64,000 bases of DNA from Durusdinium trenchii (Eukaryota > Sar > Dinophyceae > Suessiales > Symbiodiniaceae), in NCBI GenBank assembly GCA_963970005.1, contig CAXAMN010013781.1, positions 92,649-156,648 of the forward strand, in the 5' to 3' direction. A model generated the notes under the pieces. The model did no database searches. It saw only the letters and a list, made by a program, of their open reading frames with translations, and was not told the origin of the DNA. Below are positions 22,720-31,811 of the stretch, in pieces (within the stretch, counting starts at the first letter, position 1; each line of letters begins with the position of its first letter). Position numbers and translations under genes: made by a program.

Positions 22720-24100
22720 TTGCAAATCCCTTGTGGATTTTGTGGTGGAAAGCTGGAGTATGTGGAGGACTACAGGGCACGCTGCGCAGGTGGGGTATGG
22801 AAAGCTACAAACTGTTCTCGGGATCAGGCGGAGTGGCGCAAGATGGAGGTGACATCGTGTGAAGAACTCTGTCATCAAGCTGTTGGGTCGAGTCCGGAGG
22901 AGCAGGAGCGCCGCCAACTGATGCAGGTGAGGCTGGCGGTGGTGAGGGAGGCCTCGGGTTTGTAGTTGGACCCCTGTGCCTCTTCAACGTGTACGGCAAG
23001 AACTAACCCATGACGGACGAATACCAGTCCCTGATTGATGCTACCAATGGAGATTGCTCCGAGCATGTTGGTTCCAACGATCAAGGCGCCGGTGGACATC
23101 AAGGAGGCGATGATCGGGCGGGGCCGAGTCTCTATGCCGGGGGCTGTGATGGAGCCGCCGTTTGATGTCTGCTGAGGAAAGCGGGAGCTATGAGCTGGGA
23201 GGTGGCCACGACGGACGTGAAAACAGCCTTCTTGCTGGCGCTTGGATCGGAAGCTGGTGGTTGCGAAGCTGCCGAAGATACTGGTGGAGGCTGGCATTGT
23301 GGGCCCGAAGGAGGTGCAGCATGCACTTTGCGGGCTCGTTTTTCGCCGGCGGAACTGGGCTTCCTTTCCGGGGCGATCAACTCCTTGAACTGCGGGAGAC
23401 CACCGCACCAGCGAAGGGCTTTGTTGGACGACTTCATCATCGCTGGAGACAAGGAGACGGTGAAGGGCGCTTTGGGTCGCATTGAGATGGAGTGGAAATG
23501 CAGTCCATGGGTCACTTGCGATGGCTACATGAAATTCGGTGGCTTCGAACTCAAGTGGAGCTCCGCGGAGGAGGACGAGGGGCTGTATTGGTCAGCAGGC
23601 CTACATCAAGGAGTCGCGGAGCCGCCGCGCCCTTCCCAATTGTTGTGGATGAGGTTCCAGAACCTGAACCGAGCTTAGAGTGGCGTGGATGGGAAGTCAC
23701 CAAGTGTCCATCCAGGGTGATCAACTATTCGGAGGCTGCCTCGGTGGGTTCAATGGCAATCCCGCCGCCAAACAACCAGGCTGGGCTTCGCATCCTGGAG
23801 GCGCCTGACGGCCCTTGGAGAACGAGACATGTGCGTCTTCGAGCGCGTGCCCTGAGGAAGAGGGTCAAATGGGGGGCCTGGAGTGGTGCACATCCCTGGG
23901 CAGCATCTTGTTATTGATTTCTTCGCCAAGCCCATTGGGGGTGGCGTGGCAGCCATCCTAGGCATGAGGCCAGTTATGGAAGTGTTGGTGGCCAAGATTC
24001 CCGTGCTGGTAGGAGGGCTTGCATGTGTTTTGACTTGGCGGCCATCAGGGGCCGCCGGTAACACAGGGCATGGCGGTCGCGGGCATGGTAGCTAGTCTGC
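22720..24100 (+). pseudogene. copia-type reverse transcriptase / RNase H remnant
   Basis: Near 23205-23235 the frame reads TTDVKTAFLLALGSEAG, the copia RT block DVKTAFL. Near 23425-23490 LLDDFIIAGDKETVKGAL is the eroded catalytic YVDD region; here the first residues are LLDD. EMEWKCSPWVTC and YMKFGGFELKWS follow, as in dinoflagellate copia-type elements. RNase H ends with WRTRHVRLRARALR (about 23818) and VVHIPGQHLVIDFFAKP (about 23885-23935), the conserved C-terminal IPG...L.D.F.KP motif. Frameshifts separate all of these blocks. The protein would not be made intact. Confidence 0.8.
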
Positions 24101-24308
24101 CACAAGCTGGAAAGTCGGCGCAGAACCCGCCCGCCCAGTGAAGGATTGCCTTGGAATTGGAGTCCTCCTCAAGTGATCCATAGGGGCGTTTAGAAGATGG
24201 ATGGTGGGTGAGGCATCATGTCAAGCCGAGAAAACGGCCCTTCCATCCAATCCACCGGAAGATTCTGTTTGACAGCAGCGTGATTCAGAGCCGGCGACTC
24301 ACGGTGCT

Positions 24309-25040
24309 TTGGTGCCATGGAGAGCAAATGATCCGCAATGCCATGACGGAGCCGTTGATGAGAGAACATCATCGTCGATGACCAGCTCACTCACTTCGGG
24401 ACCGCCACCAATGCCGGGCATCGCAGAGCAGCCGAGGGAGGAGATTGAGGAATTGCTTCGAGAGGTGCGCTATGTAAGGAGGAGTCCAACGACGGCATCG
24501 GAGGAGAGTTCATCGAGTGGAGCCTCAACTACACTGGCAAAGGGGCGAGGCGCGATGAGCCGAGGCCTCAGATTGGGCTATGAGAATCGACTTCGAGGTC
24601 AAGGAGAACGAGGTGAACTTCGGTCAAGACCAACGGGGCGGCAGGGACATCCTGGCGAGGACCAGGGCTACGACCCTAGAGGCCTGACCTTTTGTGATGA
24701 GGACTGGCGACTCTTTCTGGAAGACATGGTGGGGAAGCCAAGAGGGAGGACTGGCGACGGTCTCTGGATGACATGGTGAACGAAGGATGGCGGGTGGTCA
24801 GCAACGGTTTAGCTCCCGCACGCCGAGAGGAGTATCGAGGCCCGGATTTGCCTGAGCTACCTGAAGGGGCACCACCGTATCCTCATGAAGTGCTCGTTTG
24901 TTTGGGCATTGGGACGCAAGCGCCGCTGCCTAGTAGCCAGCGAAGTGAGCCCTGGCAGCCACCTGAAAGATTTGGTATGACCTCAAGGGTCGTAGAGGAC
25001 TCGAGCTTTGATGGGAGATTTGAGCATTTTGCAAGCCAAC
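24309..25040 (+). pseudogene. 3' region of the retroelement, unknown frame
   Basis: Two consecutive + frames lie between RNase H and the 3' LTR. The first, 24309-24779, is Ser/Arg/Glu-rich (EQPREEIEELLREVRYVRR). The second, 24773-25045, is Pro-rich (YRGPDLPELPEGAPPYPHE). The first stop overlaps the second start by seven bases. They may be remnants of an extra 3' reading frame of the element. No family is recognised. Confidence 0.4.
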
Positions 25041-25043
25041 CGT

Positions 25044-25054
25044 AGAAGGAAAGG
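25044..25054 (+). promoter_or_regulatory. polypurine tract of the LTR element
   Basis: AGAAGGAAAGG lies nine bases before the 3' LTR, the expected place for plus-strand priming. The gap to the LTR is slightly larger than usual. Confidence 0.5.
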
Positions 25055-25063
25055 TCCGAATGG

Positions 25064-25188
25064 TGGGGTCAGTGAAACAGAGGTCCACACCACTTGCCCC
25101 TTCTTTTGGGAGAGTAAGTTCAAAACGCTGCCTTAACTGGCATGCACTTTGGCTCAAGAGCGAAAAGGCTCGCGCTTTCATAACCACA
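25064..25188 (+). repeat. 3' LTR
   Basis: This 125-bp copy of 16666-16811 starts TGGGGTCAGTG and ends CATAACCACA, followed at once by the TSD CATTC. It lacks a 21-bp block and carries a few substitutions. The spliced-leader-like word is kept at 25145-25158. Confidence 0.85.
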
Positions 25189-25249
25189 CATTCAAACACC
25201 ACCTCTGGCCGAAGACTTCCCACCGCGCGGCCTGTCGGAGAATTGTCAG

Positions 25250-27841
25250 GTTGAAGCTCCACCAGCAGCAGTTTTGGAGCAGGAGCCCGATCTGTTTTGT
25301 CAGCAGAAAAGAGAGGCAAAGGTCCATCGCACCTGGCTTGGGTCGATCTTGGGGATGTGGGAGATCCTCAGGGATGCCTGGGAGATGCCTGCGGGCAAAG
25401 AAGCACACTTCGCACACATCTTCAGGAGGAAGAGGCATTAGTTCCACCTCACTTGCTGAAAGCAGAGGACTGCCTGCTGTGGGCTTGTCGCAGGTGGTTG
25501 GAGTTGTTGGACTTTGATGTGGCTGACGAAGTCAGGAAATAATCAAGATGGGGCTTGAGTTGCTTGCATTCTTGCCTTGGATTTCTGTGGATTCCCATTT
25601 ATTTTTTTTAGAAGAGGGGCTGCTTTCTTGGGGACTGACTTTCCAGCTGCATGGCCGTTGAATCAGAGCGCAATCCTGGCATTGCTGCATTGCTTCGGAG
25701 TTCGTTCCGAGCACGTTTGCAAGCTTGCAACCCGGAGGAGCAGGCAGCCGAGAAGAAGAAGGAACTGTGTTGTGAGCAATGGGAACCATAACTCTAGATT
25801 TAATCTAACAGAATTGATTGCTTTTCGGCCAGGGTCATGCTTGCAATTGCAGCTGACACACACCAACGCCCACCACTTCTTTTGAGGAGGAAGAATTGGC
25901 TGCGAAGAAGAAGGAGGCTCACTCTCGTGCATTCTTTTTGTAGAGATCCTGGTTTATTTAGGTTCCTTTCGACATCAATACCTACTCTTCCGCCCATCAT
26001 TTAATTTACTGTATATGAATATGTTTATCTGTCAATCTTTGAGCCCACAAATGATGTCCTCTTCAGGAAGCAGAAGCGGCTGCCAAGAAGCAGGCAGATC
26101 GCATTTGCAATATTTTCATCTCAAGTTAGTTTCGCTGTATTGTTTGAACGCCACTTGTACGAAGGAGGAAGAGGCAGCCGCAAGAAAGAAGCAGGTTCGT
26201 TCCCCCAGATCCAGATTTTGATGCTTAGATTCATTCTCACTTTCGTGGAAAGGTGGAGGAGCAAGAAGCTCTAAGAAAGAAAGAGGCATTGAACAGTTGA
26301 ATCCATATTTTTGATGTCAACATCTGGAGTGCCGATGATCGCATGATGGCCTTGGTAGGAGGAAGCTGCGGCAAGAAAGAAGCAGGCGAGTGTGGTTTCT
26401 TGGAGTGAGATGTTACAGTCGGCACTGCAGTGAACATTTAAGATACTGTATTGTCCTGCGTTGCTGCCATTTTCTCTTGGAGAGCCACCAAGAAACCCTT
26501 TACAACGAGGAGGAGGAGGAGGAAGCTGCAGCAAGAAAGCAGCAGGTGCACAGGGCTTTTGAAATTTAAGTGAACTTTGTTTACTAACCGGTCTTGCCAC
26601 TCTGTAGAAAAGCAATCACAACTTCTGCGATGAGGAGGAGGAAGCCGCGGCAAGAAAGAAGCAGGCAGCGCACAGGGTGNNNNNNNNNNGAGAGAGGTCT
26701 GTGTATGTTGTAAGATGCCTTTTGCTAGCAGGAGGATGAAGCCGCGGCAAGAAAGAAGCAGGCAGCGCACAGGGTGTTGAAAGTTTTTGGAAAGAGGTCT
26801 GTGCATGTTGCAAGTCACCTTCTGTTACCAGGAGGAGGAAGCCGCGGCACGAAAGAAACAGGCAGCGTACAGGGTGTTGAACGTTTTGGAGAGAGGTCTG
26901 TGTATGTTGTAAGACGCCTTTTGTTACCAGGATGAGGAAGCTGCTGCAAGAAAGAAGCAGGCAGTGATATTTTGTTGTCCACTTTCGTCAGTACAATGCA
27001 ACCCCTACACACGCCACAGCTGCAAGAAAGAAGCAGGCTGCAGTGTGCTTTGGAGTGGCTTCGTTGAGCACTAGAGTATAGAGTCACTATTCACTATTAA
27101 GACCAGGAAGAGGAGGCTGCAAGGAAGAAGCAGGCCGTATTCGTGTTGTGACTTGCAAAGGGTAAATTTTGAGCTTACGGGCGTAGACAAACCTTATGTG
27201 GATGTGAGTCCGATCAAGGAGACTAAAGAGACGTCCCTGTTTAACCACGGCATTCTCCGGAAACGCTAAGGATAGATCATGTAGGTTGAAATAGATCTGG
27301 CAAACCATGGTTCTATGGTCCCTCTTCCGAGCCGTCACGAAGGAGGAGGAAGCTGCTGCAAAGAAACAGCAGGCGAAAAGCCAAGTCGTTGGGGGTCAGA
27401 TTGACATAGATTGGCTGGGGTAAGATATGGCGGTTGTCACCAGCGGCGATTCTGATTTTTGGAGCAGTTTGACCTTTTTCTGCTTGGTGAGTTTGCAGCT
27501 CCTATTTTCTGGAGCGGAGCGAGTTTGATCTAAGCCACCCTTGGTATATCAATTTAGGGAAGGTAGTTGGTGCTCCGGAATTATTGTCCTGCAGGAGGAG
27601 GAAGCTGCAGCCAGAGCAATGCAGGCTGCACCTTTCATGTTTGATCCTGGTGAAGACCAGTGCTGCCAGTGGATTCAGACTGCAAGATCACTTCGCCAGG
27701 CATAGCTGTAAACACAGTGTAGACACAGCTGTCGGGCTGTCAATTGTTTTCTATCTCGGATCCATTCATCGAGTATGTCAGGAGGCCGCTCGAAAAGAGG
27801 CCACGCTGGGTCTGTCACGCGCGAAGAACACTGAGCATGAG
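25250..27841 (+). CDS. serial-microexon gene encoding an EEEAAARKKQ-repeat helix
   Basis: Microexons, each a multiple of three and in phase zero, encode variants of EEEAAARKKQ. They lie at 25735-25761 (or from 25738), 25887-25913, 26067-26093, 26165-26194, 26253-26285, 26359-26385, 26510-26545, 26635-26664, 26732-26761, 26832-26861, 26931-26960, 27019-27036 (degenerate), 27107-27133, 27343-27372 and 27595-27624. Flanking exons fit the same pattern: 25250-25315 (EAPPAAVLEQEPDLFCQQKR), 25426-25467 (EEEALVPPHLLKAE) and 27782-27841 (EAARKEATLGLSRAKNTEHE). Acceptors are AG|G except at 27019; donors are 12 GC, 3 GT and 3 GA. The product would be a long charged alpha-helix or coiled coil whose length changes by about ten residues per exon. 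Start and stop codons are not found. The exons are conserved while most introns are not, which argues for coding. The protein family is unknown. Confidence 0.7.
26635..26960 (+). repeat. recent tandem duplication of microexon plus intron (~99 bp unit)
   Basis: Exons at 26635, 26732, 26832 and 26931 are spaced 97-100 bp apart. Their introns are also alike: GCAGCG(C/T)ACAGGGTG, then GAGAGGTCTGTG(T/C)ATGTTG, then a T-rich acceptor TTGTTACCAG. Elsewhere in the gene the introns are unrelated. Here the duplication is young and includes the intron. A ten-N gap (26680-26689) falls in this array, so copy number may be wrong. Confidence 0.8.
26680..26689. other. assembly gap, 10 N
   Basis: Ten unknown bases lie inside the tandem microexon array. 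The size is probably a placeholder; collapsed or extra units may be hidden here. Confidence 1.
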
Positions 27842-28731
27842 GTTTCGGGGCGTTTGGCACACCCGAAAATAGCAAATGCAGGAAATGCCTCTTTGTTCTT
27901 AGACATGCCAGTGGAATAGTGGAATAGGTTGGCGTCCAAAGCGCGAGACACTTTTGGTTGTGATGGTTGCAGACAGCCATGTCTTACATGTAAAGCATGG
28001 ACTTTCCCTACTTTTCCAACCAAACACCGGTGGCCGTCCTGAGTCGACACAGACGTGTTAGCCGACGTGTTTCGTTTGGGTGCTCAGGCGGCATCTCCAG
28101 AAGGCAAGGGACGTGGGCCGTGGGCGGGTTGTTATTGGACCGTGTGGACTGGGATGGACCCAACGGGTAGCTGAAATGGTCTACTTTTGGTTGGTGGGAA
28201 GTGTTGGTAGCTTCCGCTTTTGTGTGGTTAGAGTGCTTCAAGGGAAGTACGTCCTCAGTCATTGGGCTCAGTTGTGTTTTTCCACAGCTTCCCTCTACAG
28301 CAGCCCTGGGAAATGCAAGGTGGATTCAAGTGCAGCTGATGGATCCAGTGGATACTGTCACTGTAGCTTCTATGACCTTGTGCTTTTCAATGTTCTGTGT
28401 AAGGCCAAGAAGGGATTTCCCATCCAAGCATGTTTTACAGTCCAAATGGATACGGCTAACTGGCTGCCAGACATCCTTTTGTTGTTTTTGGGAGAATGCT
28501 TTCAATGCACATCGGCAAACCTAGACTTTGTTACCAGTGGAAGGCAAATGAAGATTGTGTTTCCTTCCTCCCATGGCGGGGTCAACCGACAGCAAGAACC
28601 TGGCCCCTCCTGTTGCCGGCTGGTCGAGTTTCAATCGGCTTTCCTCTGGATGCCTGAAAAGTTGTCTTGAAAACCATTAATTCACATGATGGTTTCATGT
28701 GGATTCATATCGATTCAGAAGGATTCCAAGC
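27842..28731. other. mostly non-coding stretch
   Basis: A + frame of 196 codons spans 28080-28670 but lacks a motif, consistent composition or splice sites, so I do not call it. I see nothing else. Confidence 0.3.
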
Positions 28732-29131
28732 CCATCTGGAACCCATCGCCGAGACCGCTCGGCCACCTCAAACAAGCCCCTTTACGGAGAGCTTCCCCCA
28801 GGCGAGCCGAGCATCGAGGCCCTCGAGGACCTCGCGGACCTGAAGGCGAGGGGTGTGTGCTCGTGTTTTTGCTTGAGAACAACAGTACCAATAGGCACGA
28901 GGGATCACTTCTTTTCCCCAAAAAAACAAAGAACACCAAGGATCTGGTTTGACCAATGCACCAGTCTTCATCAAGTGGCTCCAAAAGTCCCAAAAGGACG
29001 ACCCCAACTAGTTCCACTTGGTCTTGCGGAACTTCCTCCCCAAAACCGTTGGGAGCGGCAACATGTGGCAGCTCAGTGGGAGTGTTGGACGTGTTCATCG
29101 ACCGGGTGATGCAGCACGGCCCCAGGCTGGA
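28732..29131 (+). CDS. SURP-like (SWAP) domain protein, two exons
   Basis: Exon 28732-28852 (AG|G, GT donor) encodes SPSGTHRRDRSATSNKPLYG and EPSIEALEDLADLKAR, an SR-like linker followed by an acidic helix. It joins in phase to 29077-29131, which encodes GVLDVFIDRVMQHGPRLE before a GT donor. That second part fits the first half of a SURP module (hydrophobic-IDR-x-x-x-x-HGP-x-x-E), found in splicing factors such as SF3A1 and U2SURP and acting in RNA processing. The rest of the module and any RRM are not located. A frame at 29150-29200 (MPLSRGTMRTVLRW) might be further coding sequence. The similarity rests on a short motif. Confidence 0.45.
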
Positions 29132-29411
29132 GTGAAGGATCTCCTGCAAGATGCCTTTGAGCCGGGGCACCATGCGCACGGTGCTTCGATGGGTGCAAGG
29201 TAGCTGCACACTCCTTCCAGGCTCTTAAGGTCAGGAAATCATGCTGTTTTTGCGCTTGGCTCTGCCTGACCGCCTGAGGCAAGGCTCTCTGGTAGAGGCA
29301 TTGTCCATTTTTTTGGCCCAGGACTGGAATGACGGAATGACGGAATACTGGAATCTGTAAGACTGATGGCATCTCTTTGGAAGCATGCAGTCTATGCAGT
29401 CTATGATGCTC

Positions 29412-29556
29412 CGCAGAGCTCAGCTGAAGCCTGTGGAGGATGTCCATGAAGACGCTGGCGAAGCGTCCGAATGGCAGGCAGCGGGCGGAAGGCACCAGGC
29501 GTCCGAACAGAAAGCCCAGCCCCTGACCCGGACGAAGATCGCCGCGTTCTGGCGGA
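29412..29556 (+). CDS. candidate exon, product unknown
   Basis: After GCTCAG the + frame reads LKPVEDVHEDAGEASEWQAA and continues HQASEQKAQPLTRTKIAAFW. It is GC-richer than its surroundings. The boundaries are approximate. It may continue the SURP-like gene, but no motif proves this. Confidence 0.3.
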
Positions 29557-30280
29557 TTAGACCTAACAAAGGCAGTCAAAAGAATGGTGCCGCGAGGTCT
29601 TCTGATCTAGTTTTGCATGGCCAGGAGATGATGAGGATGGAAGATGCTCAGAAAGCTAAGAGTCTCCCGGCCTGGTGGACATTGGAATGTTTTTGGTCGG
29701 AGTGAACAGCCGTAGGTGGGAGGGAAGACAAACACACAGTTTCTCAACGACCTGGTGACCAACTGGCCCAAAGAGCTATTTTCTCTTTTGGCGGTCGACC
29801 TGGTAACCTCCCTGTTTAGAGACACACCCACACCAGATTTCTGGTTCACACGGTTGTGATCCGTCCGAAAAGCCGGATTTGACTCCTCACGGAGTTGGAT
29901 TGCTTTGGAGTGCGGTTGGTCAAACACAAAGGCGTAGTAGTTACTAGATCACATCCTCCCAACATCCGATGGTTTTCTCCTCAATAGGACATCCAGACAT
30001 CCTCGTTTGACTGAAAGCTCAAGTTCTTGGACCATGGTCCCTTTCCCAGCTTGGAAAGCCTCAAGCCTCCCAGCTTGAGGCAAAAAGTCTGATGGGAAGC
30101 ACGAGGCAACGGAGACATCGATGCCTGCAACCCATACGTAACTCTTTTAGAACAGATTGAGGCTCGCACGAAACATGGCTCTGTCTGAGCACCTTCGGTC
30201 CAAAGTCTCTCGCTTTCGGCTTAAGCTATGACCTTCAGGTTACTCACTTCACTTATTTAATTCAACCTGTAGAAACGTAG
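29557..30280. other. non-coding stretch
   Basis: I see no supported exon or repeat. Several fragments of the phrase CCAGCTTG(A/G) recur around 30045-30080, without array structure. Confidence 0.35.
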
Positions 30281-30380
30281 GACCAGTAGACTGGAAAAAG
30301 AAGCGCTGGAATCTGTCAGTCTTTGGATACTCAACGCCCTTCGTTGCCAGAAGCGCGAGAAGAAGCGCCAAAAGGAAGAG
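30281..30380 (+). CDS. candidate exon, charged helix, product unknown
   Basis: AG|G at 30279-30281 opens a 100-bp exon that ends GAG|GTCGGT. It encodes SRLEKEALESVSLWILNALR then KREKKRQKEE. The heptad-like Leu spacing and charge suggest a coiled coil. No family is recognised. Confidence 0.4.
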
Positions 30381-30559
30381 GTCGGTACGGTCCATGAGCT
30401 TGGAACAAGTGGGAGAAGGGATACATCTCATCAAACTCAGATCCTTTGGTGAAGATCCATGTGCTTGGGGATATTCGCATGCGGAAGTGTTTGCACATCA
30501 AACTATTTTTGGGGCCAAGTCTTTTGGCTTCTGAGTCTGAGTCCGCTAAAAGCTTTTAG

Positions 30560-30683
30560 AGTCGACCAAGTAGACCAAAAGGGATTGGATAGTGCAAGTG
30601 AGCTGAAGTGCTTTTTGAAGCGAATGGTCGTCCGAGTCGCTGAGAATGAGGCCGAATCGAAAGATCAAAAGACGGACGAGAAG
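30560..30683 (+). CDS. candidate exon, charged helix, product unknown
   Basis: TTTTAG precedes a frame encoding GLDSASELKCFLKRMVVRVA and NEAESKDQKTDEK, ending AAG|GTTCAG. It resembles the exon at 30281 in charge, but the phases do not join directly, so at least one exon lies between them or they belong to different genes. A GCTCG pentamer repeat follows at 30705-30721. Confidence 0.35.
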
Positions 30684-31717
30684 GTTCAGATGTGAGCGAG
30701 GGGGGCTCGGCTCGGCTCGGCTGGGCTTCTGTTGAAGCTCAACGCCACAAGTCACACACTTGGGTGGTTCGCCTCAATCGGTCTTAAGGACTTTCAGGGA
30801 TTCGGTCAGCGAGGGGTGAGTGAGGTGGTGCTGATGGGTTTTTGGTTTGCTAGGAAATCTTCTTTGTTATATAAATGATAGGACCTGATAGGATGAGAGT
30901 ATATGAGATTTCCACGCAGGGACCAGAAATGACAACAATGCAGCTAGGTTGGGATTGCTGTTAGATCCTGTAGTGGTGAGGCCCATAGTCCCAGACCTTC
31001 TTTGTTTGTCAAGTGACTCAAAGGGCCGAGGTGAGTCCCAGACCGACTCATCCGGCGTTGTTGAGAAAAGCGTTTCAAACATGAGGATGATCGACGAAGG
31101 AGTCGTGGATTCACGAATCCAGTTGGAGGTTTGGGTCTTGAGTCCGAGCACTGACCCAGCACTGAGAGAAGTGTTGTTGCATGAGAGATAGGGGTTTTTG
31201 GGGTTCTTTGTTTGTCGTGAGTGTTTTCAGTTGCGTGGTACCTCGGATTGAGAACGTCGGTCTGTTGGCCGCTTGCTTGATAGGATCTTCCTCCTCTAAA
31301 GCCGCGACTCAAGTTGGCTCCATTGGCCGGGCCCCCAAGATGTCCCATTTGCACATGTCACATGTCCATTTCATCAGAGATCACGAAAGGTAGCCTTGAG
31401 GTGGCTACCTTCAGTTCGTCTTGCGAAGCCAGGGTTGGGTCGTCAGGCTTGATTGGGGCAAATGAAGGCGTCTTCAAGTACTACGAATGTTCATCTCGGA
31501 TCAATTCACGGTTCTGGGACAGTTTCATAAAGAGATTCGACCAAGACAAAAGCATAGGCCCAAGAAGCAGAAACGCCTGCTGCTGCGCCCGAATTGGTTC
31601 CAAGTCTACTGGCTAAGGTTGCTTCAAAATCACCCAAAGATGAAACTGCCTGCTTTTAGTGCTAGGATTGTAAGGCACGAACGAGGGGCCAAAGAGACCC
31701 TAGACAAAAAATCACAG

Positions 31718-31811
31718 GTAAAGCCAAGCGAACCCTGCCCTCAACGCGCGCTGCGGGTCCGGATCAAGGTGGTGCCTGGCGGTGCTCCCAACGACGAGCC
31801 CGCAAGTGGAG
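31718..31811 (+). CDS. candidate exon, product unknown
   Basis: CACAG|G starts a 94-bp GC-rich exon that ends GGAG|GTGGGT. It encodes KPSEPCPQRALRVRIKVVPG and APNDEPASG. Upstream codons in the same frame (31487-31717, basic: RPRQKHRPKKQKRLLLRP) are also open, so the exon could be longer. No domain is recognised. Confidence 0.4.

Larger units (their letters stand above)
16661..25193 (+). mobile_element. Ty1/copia-type LTR retrotransposon, degenerate, with 5-bp TSD
   Basis: The element spans 16666-25188. It has a 146-bp 5' LTR and a 125-bp 3' LTR, both starting TG and ending CA, flanked by CATTC on each side (16661-16665 and 25189-25193). A 5-bp duplication is standard for Ty1/copia integrase. 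The primer site and a purine tract lie in the expected places. Inside, decayed integrase, reverse transcriptase and RNase H remains are in copia order (integrase before RT), all on the + strand. Many stops and frameshifts make it non-autonomous. About 3.7 kb of unrelated DNA with minisatellites (about 18960-22690) separates the integrase part from RT, probably by nested insertion. The LTRs differ by a 21-bp deletion and a few substitutions, so it is not brand new. Confidence 0.85.

Noticed and set aside
26271-27087. Leu/Ser-rich minus-strand frames over the microexon gene (SFLPRLPPP type)
   Set aside because: They are reverse complements of the duplicated microexons and their shared introns; splice signals and codon pattern favour the + strand.
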